Notes under the pieces: model-generated
Database searches by the model: none
Told to the model about the DNA's origin: nothing
What the model saw: the letters and a program-made list of their open reading frames with translations, nothing else
In this document: positions 35,685 to 44,972 of the stretch, one piece after another
Layout: the number at the start of each line of letters is the position of its first letter
Position numbering within the stretch: position 1 is the stretch's first letter
NCBI RefSeq assembly: GCF_014202905.1
Contig: NZ_JACHHY010000009.1
Span: 62,001-126,000 of the forward strand
Reading direction: 5' to 3'
Source of the DNA: Chitinivorax tropicus
GTDB lineage: Bacteria > Pseudomonadota > Gammaproteobacteria > Burkholderiales > SCOH01
DNA: 64,000 bases
Translations under genes and position numbers: made by a program

Positions 35685-36509
35685 ATGAATCTGAATACGT
35701 TTTATCAGCTGCTGTGGCAGGACTATGTTCGTATGGCACCGCAGGCCGAGCAAATCCACGCATTGTTCAAAGCAGACAATCCCGAGGTCTACAACGATCA
35801 CGTTGCTTTCCGCACCTTCAACCGCGCACCGATCAATCTGGCACGCCTTGAACAACATTTCTTCAAGCTGGGTTACCGCAGGCTAGAGCCCTATATCTTT
35901 GAAGAAAAGAAGCTTTCTGCCTGGGGATATGTGCATGACGACCCTAAGCAGCCTCGCATTTTCCTGTCAGAACTGCTGGTTGAGCAGCTGAGCCCGACCG
36001 CCCAGGGCATCATTGACAAAATGTGTAGACAAATAGACGAGGGTATCGCTGATATGATTGATGTGTTCTGGTCTGGCCCACTGTGGGAGATGCCCAGCTG
36101 GGACGAATACCAGACGCTGCTCGCAGAAAGCGAATACGCCGCTTGGCTGGCTGCCATTGGCATGCGGGTGAATCACTTCACCATTTCCGTCGATCACTTG
36201 GTACGCCCCACTACGCTGGCTGAGGTGATCGATCGCGTCGAACACGCAGGCTTCGCCATCAACAGTGCTGGCGGCAAGATCAAAGGCACGGCTACCCAAC
36301 TGCTGGAGCAGGGCTCCACACTGGCCGACCGCATGCCCGTCACCTTTGGCGATGGTAGTGTGCATACCATCCCGACCTGTTATTACGAATTCGCCAAACG
36401 CTACCCCGATGCGGACGGACAGCTTTACCAGGGCTTCATTGCGGCCAGTGCCGACAAGATTTTCGAGTCAACCAACGTGAATGTGGCGGGGGTTGCGGCT
36501 GGCAGTTAG
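35685..36509 (+). CDS. DUF1338 family protein, HglS-like 2-oxoadipate dioxygenase/decarboxylase
   Basis: 274 residues. The family (VOC-related, Fe(II)) includes HglS/YdcJ, which converts 2-oxoadipate to D-2-hydroxyglutarate in lysine catabolism. Visible motifs: NDHVAFRTFN (metal His and Arg), MRVNHFTISVDHL (second His), and TIPTCYYEFAKRYP with the third-site Glu near the end. It is the first gene of a three-gene operon whose other members also act on lysine or aminoadipate, which supports the call. This is shorter than YdcJ (over 400 residues) and is the compact form, so the exact substrate is inferred. Confidence 0.8.
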   Translation: MNLNTFYQLLWQDYVRMAPQAEQIHALFKADNPEVYNDHVAFRTFNRAPINLARLEQHFFKLGYRRLEPYIFEEKKLSAWGYVHDDPKQPRIFLSELLVEQLSPTAQGIIDKMCRQIDEGIADMIDVFWSGPLWEMPSWDEYQTLLAESEYAAWLAAIGMRVNHFTISVDHLVRPTTLAEVIDRVEHAGFAINSAGGKIKGTATQLLEQGSTLADRMPVTFGDGSVHTIPTCYYEFAKRYPDADGQLYQGFIAASADKIFESTNVNVAGVAAGS

Positions 36510-36558
36510 GTGCTGCAGATCACCCCACCACTCAAAGAAAGCAACAGGAGACAACACC

Positions 36559-37680
36559 ATGTACCCGATTCTTATCGTCGGCGCCGGCAAAATCGGCGCC
36601 AGCATTGCCAAACTGCTGCACCACAGCGGTGATTACAAGGTGACCGTAGCTGACCGCGACCAGGCTGCGCTGGAGCGGCTGGCCAAATATGTACCGGTTG
36701 AAACCACCTTGCTGGATGTGAAGTCTCCCGAGGATTTGGCTCGCGCACTGGATGGTAAGAAAGGCGTGCTGTCGGCCTGCTCATTCGACATCAACCCAGG
36801 CATTGCCGAGGCTGCGCTGCATGCGGGCGTCTCCTATTTCGACCTGACAGAAGATGTCGAAACCACACGCCGTATCCGCGAGCTGGCCAAAGAGGCCAAG
36901 CAGGGCCAGATCTTCATGCCACAATGCGGGCTGGCACCGGGCTTCATCGGCATCCTCGGTTATGCATTGGCCAAGCGCTTTGACAAGCTCGACAGCGTCA
37001 AGATGCGTGTCGGCGCACTGCCTCAATACCCACACAATCACCTGAAATACAATCTGACCTGGTCCACCGATGGCTTGATCAATGAATATTGCAACCCATG
37101 CGAGGCCATTGTCGGTGGCAAGCCGATCGAAGTATTGGCGCTGGAGGGGCTGGAGCATTTCTCGCTGGATGGCCTGGAATATGAAGCATTCAATACGTCT
37201 GGCGGCCTGGGCACCCTGTGCGAAACGCTGGATGGCAAGATCAATGAGCTGAACTACAAGACGGTCCGCTACCCTGGCCACCAATACCTGATGGATTTCC
37301 TGATCAATGGCCTGAAGATGGGGTCGGAAGTCGCTCGCCGCAAACAGCTGAAAGAGATCATGGAGAACGCGCTGCCGATCACCCGCCAGGACGTGGTGTT
37401 GGTGTATGTGTCCGCATCAGGCTGGAAGGATGGCTTCTATATGCAGGAAACCGATGCACGCAAGATCTACCACCAGGACATCCATGGCGAGCACTGGTCG
37501 TCGATCCAGCTGACCACGTCGGCAGGGGCAACTGCAGTCATCGACCTGCACCGCACCGGCAAATTGCCCGGCAAAGGCTTTGTCAGCCAAGAACAAGTCA
37601 ATCTGGACGAATTCCTGGCCAACCGCTTCGGGCGCTACTACTCCACGGACTCCGAACACGCAGAAAAGGTCAAGTTATGA
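36559..37680 (+). CDS. Saccharopine dehydrogenase-like protein
   Basis: 373 residues. A Rossmann N-terminus (ILIVGAGKIGASIAKLL) is followed by the saccharopine dehydrogenase C-terminal domain with MPQCGLAPGFIGILGYALA and TSGGLGTLCETLDGK. Family members interconvert lysine plus 2-oxoglutarate, saccharopine and aminoadipate semialdehyde plus glutamate. CAGGAG lies 8 nt before the ATG. The stop overlaps the start of the ALDH gene by 4 bp. Direction in the cell is most likely degradative because of the neighbours. Confidence 0.85.
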   Translation: MYPILIVGAGKIGASIAKLLHHSGDYKVTVADRDQAALERLAKYVPVETTLLDVKSPEDLARALDGKKGVLSACSFDINPGIAEAALHAGVSYFDLTEDVETTRRIRELAKEAKQGQIFMPQCGLAPGFIGILGYALAKRFDKLDSVKMRVGALPQYPHNHLKYNLTWSTDGLINEYCNPCEAIVGGKPIEVLALEGLEHFSLDGLEYEAFNTSGGLGTLCETLDGKINELNYKTVRYPGHQYLMDFLINGLKMGSEVARRKQLKEIMENALPITRQDVVLVYVSASGWKDGFYMQETDARKIYHQDIHGEHWSSIQLTTSAGATAVIDLHRTGKLPGKGFVSQEQVNLDEFLANRFGRYYSTDSEHAEKVKL

Positions 37681-39230
37681 AACTCGATACCCAGTTGATC
37701 GCGGCCCTGGGCCTTGGCAAATATCTGCAAGGCGAGCAGTGGGCCAGCGCCATCATCAATGGCGAAGCTGTCTTCGACAACGGCCCGGCCAAGCCCCTCC
37801 GTTCACCGATCGACCACGCATCGCTTGGTCAATACGTCAACGCCCCAGCAGCAATTACGGAGCAAGCCATCAAGGAAGCCCACGCCGCTTTCCTGAAATG
37901 GCGCACGGTGCCGGCCCCCCGGCGAGGTGAGCTGGTACGACTGATTGGAGAGAAAGTCCGCGCCAAAAAGAAAGAACTGGCACAGGTCATCACGCTGGAA
38001 GCCGGCAAGATCGTTGCCGAAGCGGAAGGCGAGGTGCAGGAATGGATCGATATCTGTGACTTTGCAGTCGGCCTGTCTCGACAATTACATGGTCTGACCA
38101 TCGTGTCAGAACGCCCTGAGCACCGCATGATGGAACAATGGCACCCACTGGGCACCGTCGGCGTGATCACTGCTTTCAACTTCCCACAGGCCGTGTGGGC
38201 ATGGAATGCCATGCTCGCCTTCGTATGTGGCGACCCCGTGGTGTGGAAACCCTCTGAGAAAGCCCCCCTGTGCGCCCTGGCGATTCAATCGGTAGTGGAC
38301 GAGGTGATTGCCGAATTCGACGGCGCACCACGGAGCTTGTCACAGATCGTGATCGGTGAAGTCGAAACCGGCAAGCAACTGGCCGAATCCCCGCTGGTCC
38401 CGCTGGTTTCTGCCACTGGCTCGGTCCGCATGGGGAAAGCCGTCGCGGCTACAGTTGGTGGTCGTCTAGGCCGCTCACTGCTGGAGCTGGGTGGCAATAA
38501 CGCCATGATCGTCACTGAAACCGCCAACCTGGAGCTGGCATTGCGCGCCATCGTGTTTGCAGCAGCCGGCACAGCAGGACAACGTTGCACTACCTTGCGC
38601 CGCCTAATCGTTCAGGAATCGGTGGTGGATCAACTCCTGCCCCGCATTGCCAAAGCCTATGAAACCCTGCCGATTGGCGACCCGCGTGAAAGCGGCAAGC
38701 TGGTGGGCCCATTGATCGACGAGCCATCCTTCCGAGCCCAGCAACAAGCATTGGCCGATGCCAAAGCCCAGGGTGGCGAAGTGGTATTCGGCGGCGAACG
38801 GGTGACAGCAGGCGTACCAGCCAACGGCTTCTACGTGCGACCCGCTATCGTGCGCGTCAACGGCAACCTGCCAGTGGTCTGCCACGAAACCTTTGCGCCC
38901 ATCCTGTATGTGATGACCTACAAGACGCTGGATGAAGCCATGGCGCTGCAAAACGGCGTACCACAGGGTTTGTCGTCCGCCATCTTCACAGATCGCATGC
39001 AGGAAGCCGAACGGTTCGTATCTCCCGCAGGCTCGGACTGCGGCATTGCCAATGTCAATATCGGCACCTCCGGTGCCGAGATCGGTGGCGCATTCGGCGG
39101 TGAAAAGGAAACCGGCGGCGGTCGCGAATCCGGGTCGGATTCATGGAAAAATTACATGCGCCGTACCACCAATACCGTCAACTATGGCAATGCGCTGCCA
39201 TTGGCGCAGGGCATCAAATTTGATGTGTGA
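37677..39230 (+). CDS. ALDH7-type aldehyde dehydrogenase (2-aminoadipate semialdehyde dehydrogenase)
   Basis: 517 residues, NAD-dependent. ALDH7 (antiquitin) members oxidise aminoadipate semialdehyde/piperideine-6-carboxylate to 2-aminoadipate. Catalytic Cys in GTAGQRCTTLRRL, general base Glu in LLELGGNNAMIV, NAD site ITAFNFPQAVWAWNAMLA, and the C-terminal GEKETGGGRESGSDSWK typical of ALDH7. It overlaps the saccharopine dehydrogenase-like gene, so the product of that enzyme is its likely substrate. Confidence 0.9.
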   Translation: MKLDTQLIAALGLGKYLQGEQWASAIINGEAVFDNGPAKPLRSPIDHASLGQYVNAPAAITEQAIKEAHAAFLKWRTVPAPRRGELVRLIGEKVRAKKKELAQVITLEAGKIVAEAEGEVQEWIDICDFAVGLSRQLHGLTIVSERPEHRMMEQWHPLGTVGVITAFNFPQAVWAWNAMLAFVCGDPVVWKPSEKAPLCALAIQSVVDEVIAEFDGAPRSLSQIVIGEVETGKQLAESPLVPLVSATGSVRMGKAVAATVGGRLGRSLLELGGNNAMIVTETANLELALRAIVFAAAGTAGQRCTTLRRLIVQESVVDQLLPRIAKAYETLPIGDPRESGKLVGPLIDEPSFRAQQQALADAKAQGGEVVFGGERVTAGVPANGFYVRPAIVRVNGNLPVVCHETFAPILYVMTYKTLDEAMALQNGVPQGLSSAIFTDRMQEAERFVSPAGSDCGIANVNIGTSGAEIGGAFGGEKETGGGRESGSDSWKNYMRRTTNTVNYGNALPLAQGIKFDV

Positions 39231-39251
39231 CGAGTAGTGGCAGTTTCAGCA

Positions 39252-39274
39252 AAACGGGCCGCCAAGGCCCGTTT
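39252..39274. terminator. Bidirectional terminator between ALDH and lipase foldase genes
   Basis: AAACGGGCC (39252-39260) pairs perfectly with GGCCCGTTT (39266-39274) around a 5-nt loop in the 48-bp gap between converging genes. Confidence 0.8.
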
Positions 39275-39278
39275 CAAT

Positions 39279-40226
39279 TCAACCACCTTCATAGGCTGAA
39301 AGTCTGAGCTGCTCTTGATCAGAGAAATGCTGCGCACGCAGCCGCTGCAATGCCTCCTGCTGTTGTGCTGCGGCCAGCCCGATTTGCAGAATGCTTTCAC
39401 GCTCGGCTCGATAACCTGCGATACGCCGCTGCCACTCTGCCTCCTCCTGGTCCAACTTAGCCAGGCGGGCGGCGGCCTCTGCCCCCACCTCGGCGGTACG
39501 TAATGCGTCGATCTGTGTATCACTTGCGCCCTGCTGTCGAGCCCATGCTTCCTTTTGTGCCAGCGCGGCATGCGAGGTGGCCGCTTGCTGTGCGGCCCGC
39601 TCATTGGCGGGTAATTGATCCACCAATGCCTGTAGTTGCTGCGACTTCGCCACGGGTGACAAGCTGGCATCCTGCTCAACTTGCATCTGCGCCAGTGCAA
39701 TGTCATCGATCTGATCGGCTTCCCCAAACAAAGCGTAGCTGTCGATCGGCGTGAAGAAATGGGCACGCAGCTGCCGGATCGACATCAGGCGCGCTTTGGC
39801 GGACTCAAATGTGAGCGCCTGCGATTCCAATCGCGCCCGTTTGCCACGTTCGGCCAAAGCAGTCTTGAATTCAAGGTATTGCACCAAGATCTGCTTACCC
39901 CGCAGGGCATGCTCTGGCAGCAGCTCCTGATCCATATCCTGCTCGATGCGATGACGGATCACCGACAACGGCTGCTCACCCAGCGTGGCCAGGTAATATT
40001 CAAACCGCTGGATCAGCCCTGGCCCGACTACCAGCTCCCCCTGCCCCTGACGGATCACGCCATCCTTCACGGTGCCGGTCAACGAGGCTGCAAACTGGTT
40101 TGTCTTGGATGGCGCGGTGGGTTGGCCATGTGGCCCCGCCGCAATGACAGTATCCGTCTGGTTTGTCATGGCCAGCCCCATCCCCAGCGCGGCGAGCGTG
40201 GCAACGCCGATCCAGATGGTTTTCAT
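39279..40226 (-). CDS. lifO: Lipase secretion chaperone (foldase)
   Basis: Membrane-anchored periplasmic steric chaperone that folds the secreted lipase encoded just upstream. 315 residues from ATG 40226: a single N-terminal membrane anchor (IWIGVATLAALGMGLAM), an Ala/Pro linker, then a long helical scaffold. The family motif RxxFDYxLSxxGE is seen as RFEYYLATLGE near residue 90. The lipase stop and this start are nearly overlapping, so they are co-expressed. Symbols lif/lipB are also in use. Confidence 0.9.
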   Translation of the reverse strand: MKTIWIGVATLAALGMGLAMTNQTDTVIAAGPHGQPTAPSKTNQFAASLTGTVKDGVIRQGQGELVVGPGLIQRFEYYLATLGEQPLSVIRHRIEQDMDQELLPEHALRGKQILVQYLEFKTALAERGKRARLESQALTFESAKARLMSIRQLRAHFFTPIDSYALFGEADQIDDIALAQMQVEQDASLSPVAKSQQLQALVDQLPANERAAQQAATSHAALAQKEAWARQQGASDTQIDALRTAEVGAEAAARLAKLDQEEAEWQRRIAGYRAERESILQIGLAAAQQQEALQRLRAQHFSDQEQLRLSAYEGG

Positions 40227-40227
40227 G

Positions 40228-41151
40228 TCATAGGCCCGCATTCTTCAGCCGGTTGGCATGCTGACGATAGACAGTCAGTGGGCTGGTTTCAGACAGATGA
40301 GTGATACCGAAGAAACCATTGATCTGATCGAGGTGGTTCATCTTGTAATCCACCCGGATCACCTGCCCCAGCCGCTGGGAGCAGGTGTCCACCAGGCCAT
40401 CATTGGGCACGCCATGAGCCAGCGACAACAAGCCAATCGGGCCATCCAGCGGGTCCAGTACGTTGGTCACTGGGCTACTCCCTCCCCAGGCGTAATAGCG
40501 AACGCCATTGACTACATGCGCTCCCTCACCACACCCATGTGGCACGCCGGCGGGGTATTTGGCATTGAATGTGGCCAGACCTTGTGTGGTCAGGCCATCC
40601 AGGGCGGCAATGGTATTCTGGGGCAGGTGGTCACTGCCGGTGGCAAAAGTCAGCATTTTGACAAAAGCACCCGCCACTGCCGCAGCCACGGACTCCGACA
40701 CTGAGCCCGGGGGCGCAACCTTGCGCACGATATCCGCCACTCTGGAGCCAGCATTGACCCCGCCAACACTGGTGACCGATGCCACCAGGTCTGGCCGGAC
40801 AGCAGCTACATATCGGGCGGTCGGGCTGCCCTGGCTGTGGCCAATCAGGTTGATCTTTGCGGCCCCAGTCTGGGCCAATATCCGCCTCACTTCCGCCAAC
40901 AGCTGCTCGCCCCGCACCTCGTTGCTGTTGGCGGCGGACACTGTCGAAACAAATACACGTGCACCATCCCGACTCAACTCACCTGGCACCTTGTAAAAAT
41001 AATTGGCCCCCAGAAAATGATCGAATCCGAAAAGCCCATGCACCAACAGAATCGGGTATTGCGTTTCGGTATACCCAGATGCCAGCCCCGTCTGCGGCAA
41101 CCACACAGCACTTGCAATGACAGCTGCACCAAGTATGGCTCTATGTTTCAC
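40228..41151 (-). CDS. lipA: Secreted triacylglycerol lipase (family I.1/I.2)
   Basis: 307 residues with a Sec signal peptide (ILGAAVIASAVWLPQTGLASG). Mature motifs match the Burkholderia/Pseudomonas lipases: oxyanion YPILLVHGLFGFD, nucleophile elbow GHSQG, catalytic Asp in GLVDTCSQRLG, His in YKMNHLDQINGFFG, and the disulfide pair implied by HGCGEG and DTCS. The GTG at 41151 with AGGAG 6 nt upstream gives VKHRAILG as start. It is exported by Sec, folded by the adjacent foldase, then secreted by a type II system. Confidence 0.93.
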   Translation of the reverse strand: MKHRAILGAAVIASAVWLPQTGLASGYTETQYPILLVHGLFGFDHFLGANYFYKVPGELSRDGARVFVSTVSAANSNEVRGEQLLAEVRRILAQTGAAKINLIGHSQGSPTARYVAAVRPDLVASVTSVGGVNAGSRVADIVRKVAPPGSVSESVAAAVAGAFVKMLTFATGSDHLPQNTIAALDGLTTQGLATFNAKYPAGVPHGCGEGAHVVNGVRYYAWGGSSPVTNVLDPLDGPIGLLSLAHGVPNDGLVDTCSQRLGQVIRVDYKMNHLDQINGFFGITHLSETSPLTVYRQHANRLKNAGL

Positions 41152-41496
41152 GCTGCTCTCCTGAATATGTTTTGCCCATGGCGGGCAGGGCAACATCAGG
41201 GTAGAGCCAACATTTTCGAAAGTAAATAGTCAACATCCCACAAAAAACATGATGGAAAATCAGCACATGATGAATATGGGAAATACACAGCAGGCTGGCC
41301 TGACAGAAACTGCCGTGCCACCGCTTATTACCCATATCCATTCTTAATTAGATAACCATCCAGGCAAGACGCCCACAGAAAATTTTCTTGCTTCTGGCCA
41401 CGCCATATTGAGGTGTTTTCTGCGACTACACATGAGGCGGGGAGGCTGTCTGGCGTGTCCAGAAGGAAATTGCCCCGCCTCAAACAGGGCAGGGAT
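41152..41496. other. Intergenic region upstream of lipA
   Basis: About 345 bp, AT-richer than the flanks. On the minus strand TTGACT near 41235-41230 could be a -35 of lipA but no good -10 is seen at the right distance. No credible gene. Confidence 0.4.
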
Positions 41497-42564
41497 TCAG
41501 CTTGCTGCTCGCCCACGCCTGGCGGGCGGGCGGCTTGACCGAGGTGGGGCCGCCTCGATGGGGTCGTCATAGGCGATGCGCAGACGTTGCGCCAGCAAAT
41601 TGACCGCCATCGCATAGTTCACACTACGGTTATAGCGGGTAATCGCATAGAAATTGGTCAATCCAAGCCAGTATTCGGTTACGCCAGGGTCGGTTTCCAA
41701 CATGAACACCACCGCAGGCTCGTTGCCTGGTAGCGCGTTGACAGGTTTGATCCCCATGGTGGCCAGCTCATCGATGGTGTAATGCAGGTTGAATTTATCG
41801 GCCAACAATTGCTCCACCTGGTTGCCGGAAACCTGTGCCCTTACCGCCACCATGCCGTCCGCCTTCCAGCCATATTGGTTGAAATAGGCCGCCACGCTGC
41901 CAACGGCATCTGCTGGATGCCCCCAGATATCGCGTCGCCCATCACCATCCAGGTCGATGGCATATTTACGATAACTGCTGGGCATGAATTGCGGAGAACC
42001 CAATGCCCCGGCATAGGAGCTTTTGAGTGTCAACGGCGGCTTATTTTCTTCCCGCGCCAGTAACAGAAACTGTTCCAGTTCCTGTTGAAAATACTCTGCT
42101 CGACGCGGGTAATCGAAAGCAATCGTCGTCAAGGCATCCCAAGCACGAAAGCTGCCGGCATTACGCCCGAAATTGGTTTCCACACCAAGGATGGCCACAA
42201 TGATCTCTGGCGGCACGCCAAACATCTGCCGTGCCTTGTCCAACCAGACCTGATGCTGCCGCCAATAGGCTACGCCGTCACGCACCTTGGCATCAGTGAG
42301 AAAATTGGTCTGAAACTGGTACCATGGGCGCGAAGTCGCCGGTTTGTCCAACACATTCAGAATGGTGGGCTTGAATACCGCCTCGTTGAACAAATCGTAT
42401 AACCCCTGACGATCGAATTGATGTTGCTCCACCATACGCTCGATAAACGACATGACCTCTGGTCTGTCCAGCAGGGCGGGCACGACCACCTCTTCAGCTG
42501 GTGTGGTGGGCACGACCAAACAGGTGAATAAACAGGCAACAGCAAATCGGAGAGAGCGACGCAT
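41497..42564 (-). CDS. mltB: Membrane-bound lytic murein transglycosylase B
   Basis: 355 residues. A signal peptide (FAVACLFTCLVVPTTPAEE, no clear lipobox) precedes the SLT2 domain: catalytic Glu in AILGVETNFGRNAG, then LKSSYAGALGSPQFMPSSYRKYA and DGDGRRDIWGHPADAVGSVAAYF. The C-terminus has FYAITRYNRSVNYAMAV then a Pro/Arg-rich tail. It cleaves peptidoglycan glycan strands with anhydro-muramic acid formation. Absence of an obvious lipobox Cys suggests a soluble periplasmic form. Confidence 0.92.
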   Translation of the reverse strand: MRRSLRFAVACLFTCLVVPTTPAEEVVVPALLDRPEVMSFIERMVEQHQFDRQGLYDLFNEAVFKPTILNVLDKPATSRPWYQFQTNFLTDAKVRDGVAYWRQHQVWLDKARQMFGVPPEIIVAILGVETNFGRNAGSFRAWDALTTIAFDYPRRAEYFQQELEQFLLLAREENKPPLTLKSSYAGALGSPQFMPSSYRKYAIDLDGDGRRDIWGHPADAVGSVAAYFNQYGWKADGMVAVRAQVSGNQVEQLLADKFNLHYTIDELATMGIKPVNALPGNEPAVVFMLETDPGVTEYWLGLTNFYAITRYNRSVNYAMAVNLLAQRLRIAYDDPIEAAPPRSSRPPARRGRAAS

Positions 42565-42595
42565 ACAGTTTCAGGCTTTGAGGTATGATGAATAA

Positions 42596-42982
42596 ATGAT
42601 GTCACATAACACGCTAACACGCATCTGGCTGATCGCAGGCTGGGGCATGATCGCATTGGTCTGGTATCTGTGCCTGATCCCCGCCCCGCCTCAGCTGGAT
42701 ATCAATCATGCAGACAAATTGGAACACGCTGCCACGTATATGTTCCTGATGTTGTGGTTTGCCCAGCTCCAACCACCCCGCCGCCGCCGTCAGGTCATCA
42801 TGTGGGGCTTGATCACCATGGGCATCGCCATCGAATTCGCGCAGAAAGCAACTGGATACCGCAGCTTTGATATGTGGGACATGCTGGCCAATGGTACAGG
42901 CGCCGTGCTGGGCATGCTGTTGTCGCACACCATGTTGGGCAGGCTGCTACCTGGGCAACAACGGCACGCCACCGCTGATTGA
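42596..42982 (+). CDS. VanZ-like family membrane protein
   Basis: 128 residues, about four hydrophobic helices (IWLIAGWGMIALVWYLCLIP, YMFLMLWFAQL, VIMWGLITMGIAIEFAQ, ANGTGAVLGMLLSH). The motif DKLEHAATYMFL and EFAQKATGYRSFDMWDMLANGTG is typical of the VanZ/YfiM-like family, which is uncharacterised outside teicoplanin resistance. It is divergent from mltB with only 31 bp between starts, so their promoters overlap. Confidence 0.8.
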   Translation: MMSHNTLTRIWLIAGWGMIALVWYLCLIPAPPQLDINHADKLEHAATYMFLMLWFAQLQPPRRRRQVIMWGLITMGIAIEFAQKATGYRSFDMWDMLANGTGAVLGMLLSHTMLGRLLPGQQRHATAD

Positions 42983-43457
42983 TCACGCATCCAGACTGCG
43001 CATGCCTGAACGATATGCAGAACGTTCAAAGCAGATAAAGCGCTTGGCCGCTTCCCAGGCACCTTTGAGCTACGTAACCCGCTTGGTCATTGATCCGCTT
43101 GCGCTTTGCTCTGGTCATGTCCCCGTGTCTATGGCTCGATCTGATCGGCCAATTCACGGGATATCAACCCTAAAATATTTTCCCTTCTCACCAATGTGAA
43201 CCATTGATGAGGTCGCTGTGTCTTCAACAATGGCCACTCGCTCAACGCACCACCCTGAGCCACGGTCAGCACCACAAAGGAGGAGCACAGCCACCAGCCG
43301 CCATTGGCGACAACAACGGGCTCCAGTAAACTGCACCCCATCAAGGTCAGGCCATTGCGCATGGCCTGACCACCTCAGTCACGCGGGACTGGCCATGCCA
43401 GTACGTCAATTTGAACATCCCCCAGATCAAGGCCATGAGCCAAAAGGAGAAGTCATC
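42983..43457. other. Intergenic region VanZ to PliI
   Basis: About 475 bp. A 77-codon reading frame on the minus strand (43129-43362) contains a hydrophobic stretch but no recognisable family or ribosome site. I see no supported gene. Confidence 0.35.
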
Positions 43458-43904
43458 ATGAGAGTATTGATCACAGCAATGGTGTTGCTGTTTACCACTT
43501 CCGTTCATGCTGCAGAGCCAGAACGCTTTGTTTCGAAGATCACACTCCCAACTGGCAACACAGTGGTCGTGGCAGAAGGCGATTTCGAGGCTCGATCGCT
43601 TGGTAGCTTCAGTGTACGGCTCTATGACGCCGCTGCGGCTCCGGATGAAACGACATTTTTCACGTCCGGACTCATCCGCCCACGTGACGGCACCATCGAG
43701 AAGGTCATGCTTGCCGATATCGATGGCAATAAGCAGCCGGAAATCATTGTCGTTGTACGTTCCGTGGGCTCCGGAAACTATCTTTCGGCGCATGCGTTTT
43801 CGGTAAATAAAGACAAATTGGTCTTTCGCGCAGCAGTAGGAGAGCTCGCAGCAGATGCCAATCCAGTGGAGGCACTCCGGAAAGCCAAGAAGTCGAAGGG
43901 GTGA
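43458..43904 (+). CDS. pliI: PliI-type periplasmic lysozyme inhibitor
   Basis: 148 residues with a signal peptide (MRVLITAMVLLFTTSVHA). The mature domain matches the PliI family (inhibitor of invertebrate-type lysozyme): SFSVRLYDAAA, SGLIRPRDGTIEKVMLADIDGN (in pieces) and PEIIVVVRSVGSGNYLSAH, where the SGxxY loop enters the lysozyme active site. AGGAG lies about 9 nt before ATG 43458. It implies contact with animal or protist lysozymes. Overlaps the next gene by 4 bp. Confidence 0.8.
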   Translation: MRVLITAMVLLFTTSVHAAEPERFVSKITLPTGNTVVVAEGDFEARSLGSFSVRLYDAAAAPDETTFFTSGLIRPRDGTIEKVMLADIDGNKQPEIIVVVRSVGSGNYLSAHAFSVNKDKLVFRAAVGELAADANPVEALRKAKKSKG

Positions 43905-44488
43905 TTCGACACCCAGGCAGCAGCCATGATGGTGGGCCCAGCGTGCGGCCCACCACTGGACTGGCATGCCAGACACCCCTCTCCGCCCGCGAGTTCGCCA
44001 TCACCGCTCACGGCGAACAGATGTATGGGGCGCAGCCATATGTCTTTCACCTCGATCAGGTGGTCGAAAACCTGGCAGGTTTTGGGCCGTTGGCTGAAAC
44101 CATCGGTTATCTGCACGACGTGGTTGAAGATACCTCCACATCGCTGGATGAAATCGCGGAAAAATTTGGCGCATTGGTAGCGGAATGTGTGGCCTTGTTG
44201 ACAGATGAGCCGGGCTCTGACCGCAAGGAACGGAAGGCGAAAACCTATCAAAAGCTTGCTAGTGTGAGCGGGCACGCAGAGCTGGCGTTGATCGTCAAAG
44301 CAGCGGATCGGCTCGCCAATGTCAAAGCCTGCATCGCAGACAGAAAGACCTCGCTGTGGAACAGGTATCGCGAGGAACACCCCGCCTTTCGAGCAGCGGC
44401 CTACCGATCAGGTCAGTGCGAGACACTGTGGAGCCAGCTCGATCACCTGCTTCGGGAGGACGCATTCGACGCTGGTATTGAGATCTGA
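43901..44488 (+). CDS. HD-domain protein, small ppGpp-hydrolase-like (SpoT/Mesh1 type)
   Basis: 195 residues from GTG 43901. From about residue 28 it matches a stand-alone (p)ppGpp hydrolase: FAITAHGEQMYGAQPYVFHLDQV, here read as AHGEQMYG and PYVFHLDQV; the metal motif IGYLHDVVEDT; and KAADRLANVKAC. No synthetase domain is present. The first about 27 residues look non-conserved, so the true start may be further in, though no better start codon was seen in frame. Overlap with pliI suggests coupling. Confidence 0.75.
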   Translation: MIRHPGSSHDGGPSVRPTTGLACQTPLSAREFAITAHGEQMYGAQPYVFHLDQVVENLAGFGPLAETIGYLHDVVEDTSTSLDEIAEKFGALVAECVALLTDEPGSDRKERKAKTYQKLASVSGHAELALIVKAADRLANVKACIADRKTSLWNRYREEHPAFRAAAYRSGQCETLWSQLDHLLREDAFDAGIEI

Positions 44489-44972
44489 CAGCCCCGCCCT
44501 GCCAAACCGGCGCGGTCAGATCAGCTTGCAACTACCACGGGTGCGACAACTGAACAGGCGTTGCGGGTGTGGCATATCCAGCTCCGTTGACACGCTTTCA
44601 TATCATTCAAACCTGGCCTTGTCCCCAAGCATATTTCGGCGCAAACTGGAGACGGTCGCCCTTCCAATCAGCTCTTTACCGCCGACGATTTGGCTGCCAC
44701 GGCATGCCCCTATGGCACTGGCAGCGGACGGCATGCACGCAGAGCGCCTCTGCTGCGCGTTCTCAGACAAGCGGTACGCAACAGGCTGTTTGTGAAGGAG
44801 AAAAAATCTGTGCTTAAGCACGCGAGTGGTCATATCTTCCGTCATCTGGACGCATCTCGGCATCTGCACGGACAGCCTATCCAACTGAATCGTCAAACGC
44901 AAGTGAAGCTTCCCCACGCTTGAGCTGACCTGCGCCGGCAGGCGGCACAAGCCCGTTTACAGGAGACTGCAC
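44489..44972. other. Intergenic region after the HD gene
   Basis: About 480 bp without a supported gene on either strand. Short open frames lack ribosome sites and family resemblance. Contains presumably the promoter for the next gene. Confidence 0.35.

Noticed and set aside
43129-43362. 77-codon minus-strand ORF between VanZ and PliI genes
   Set aside because: No family resemblance, no ribosome site; hydrophobic stretch alone is not enough.
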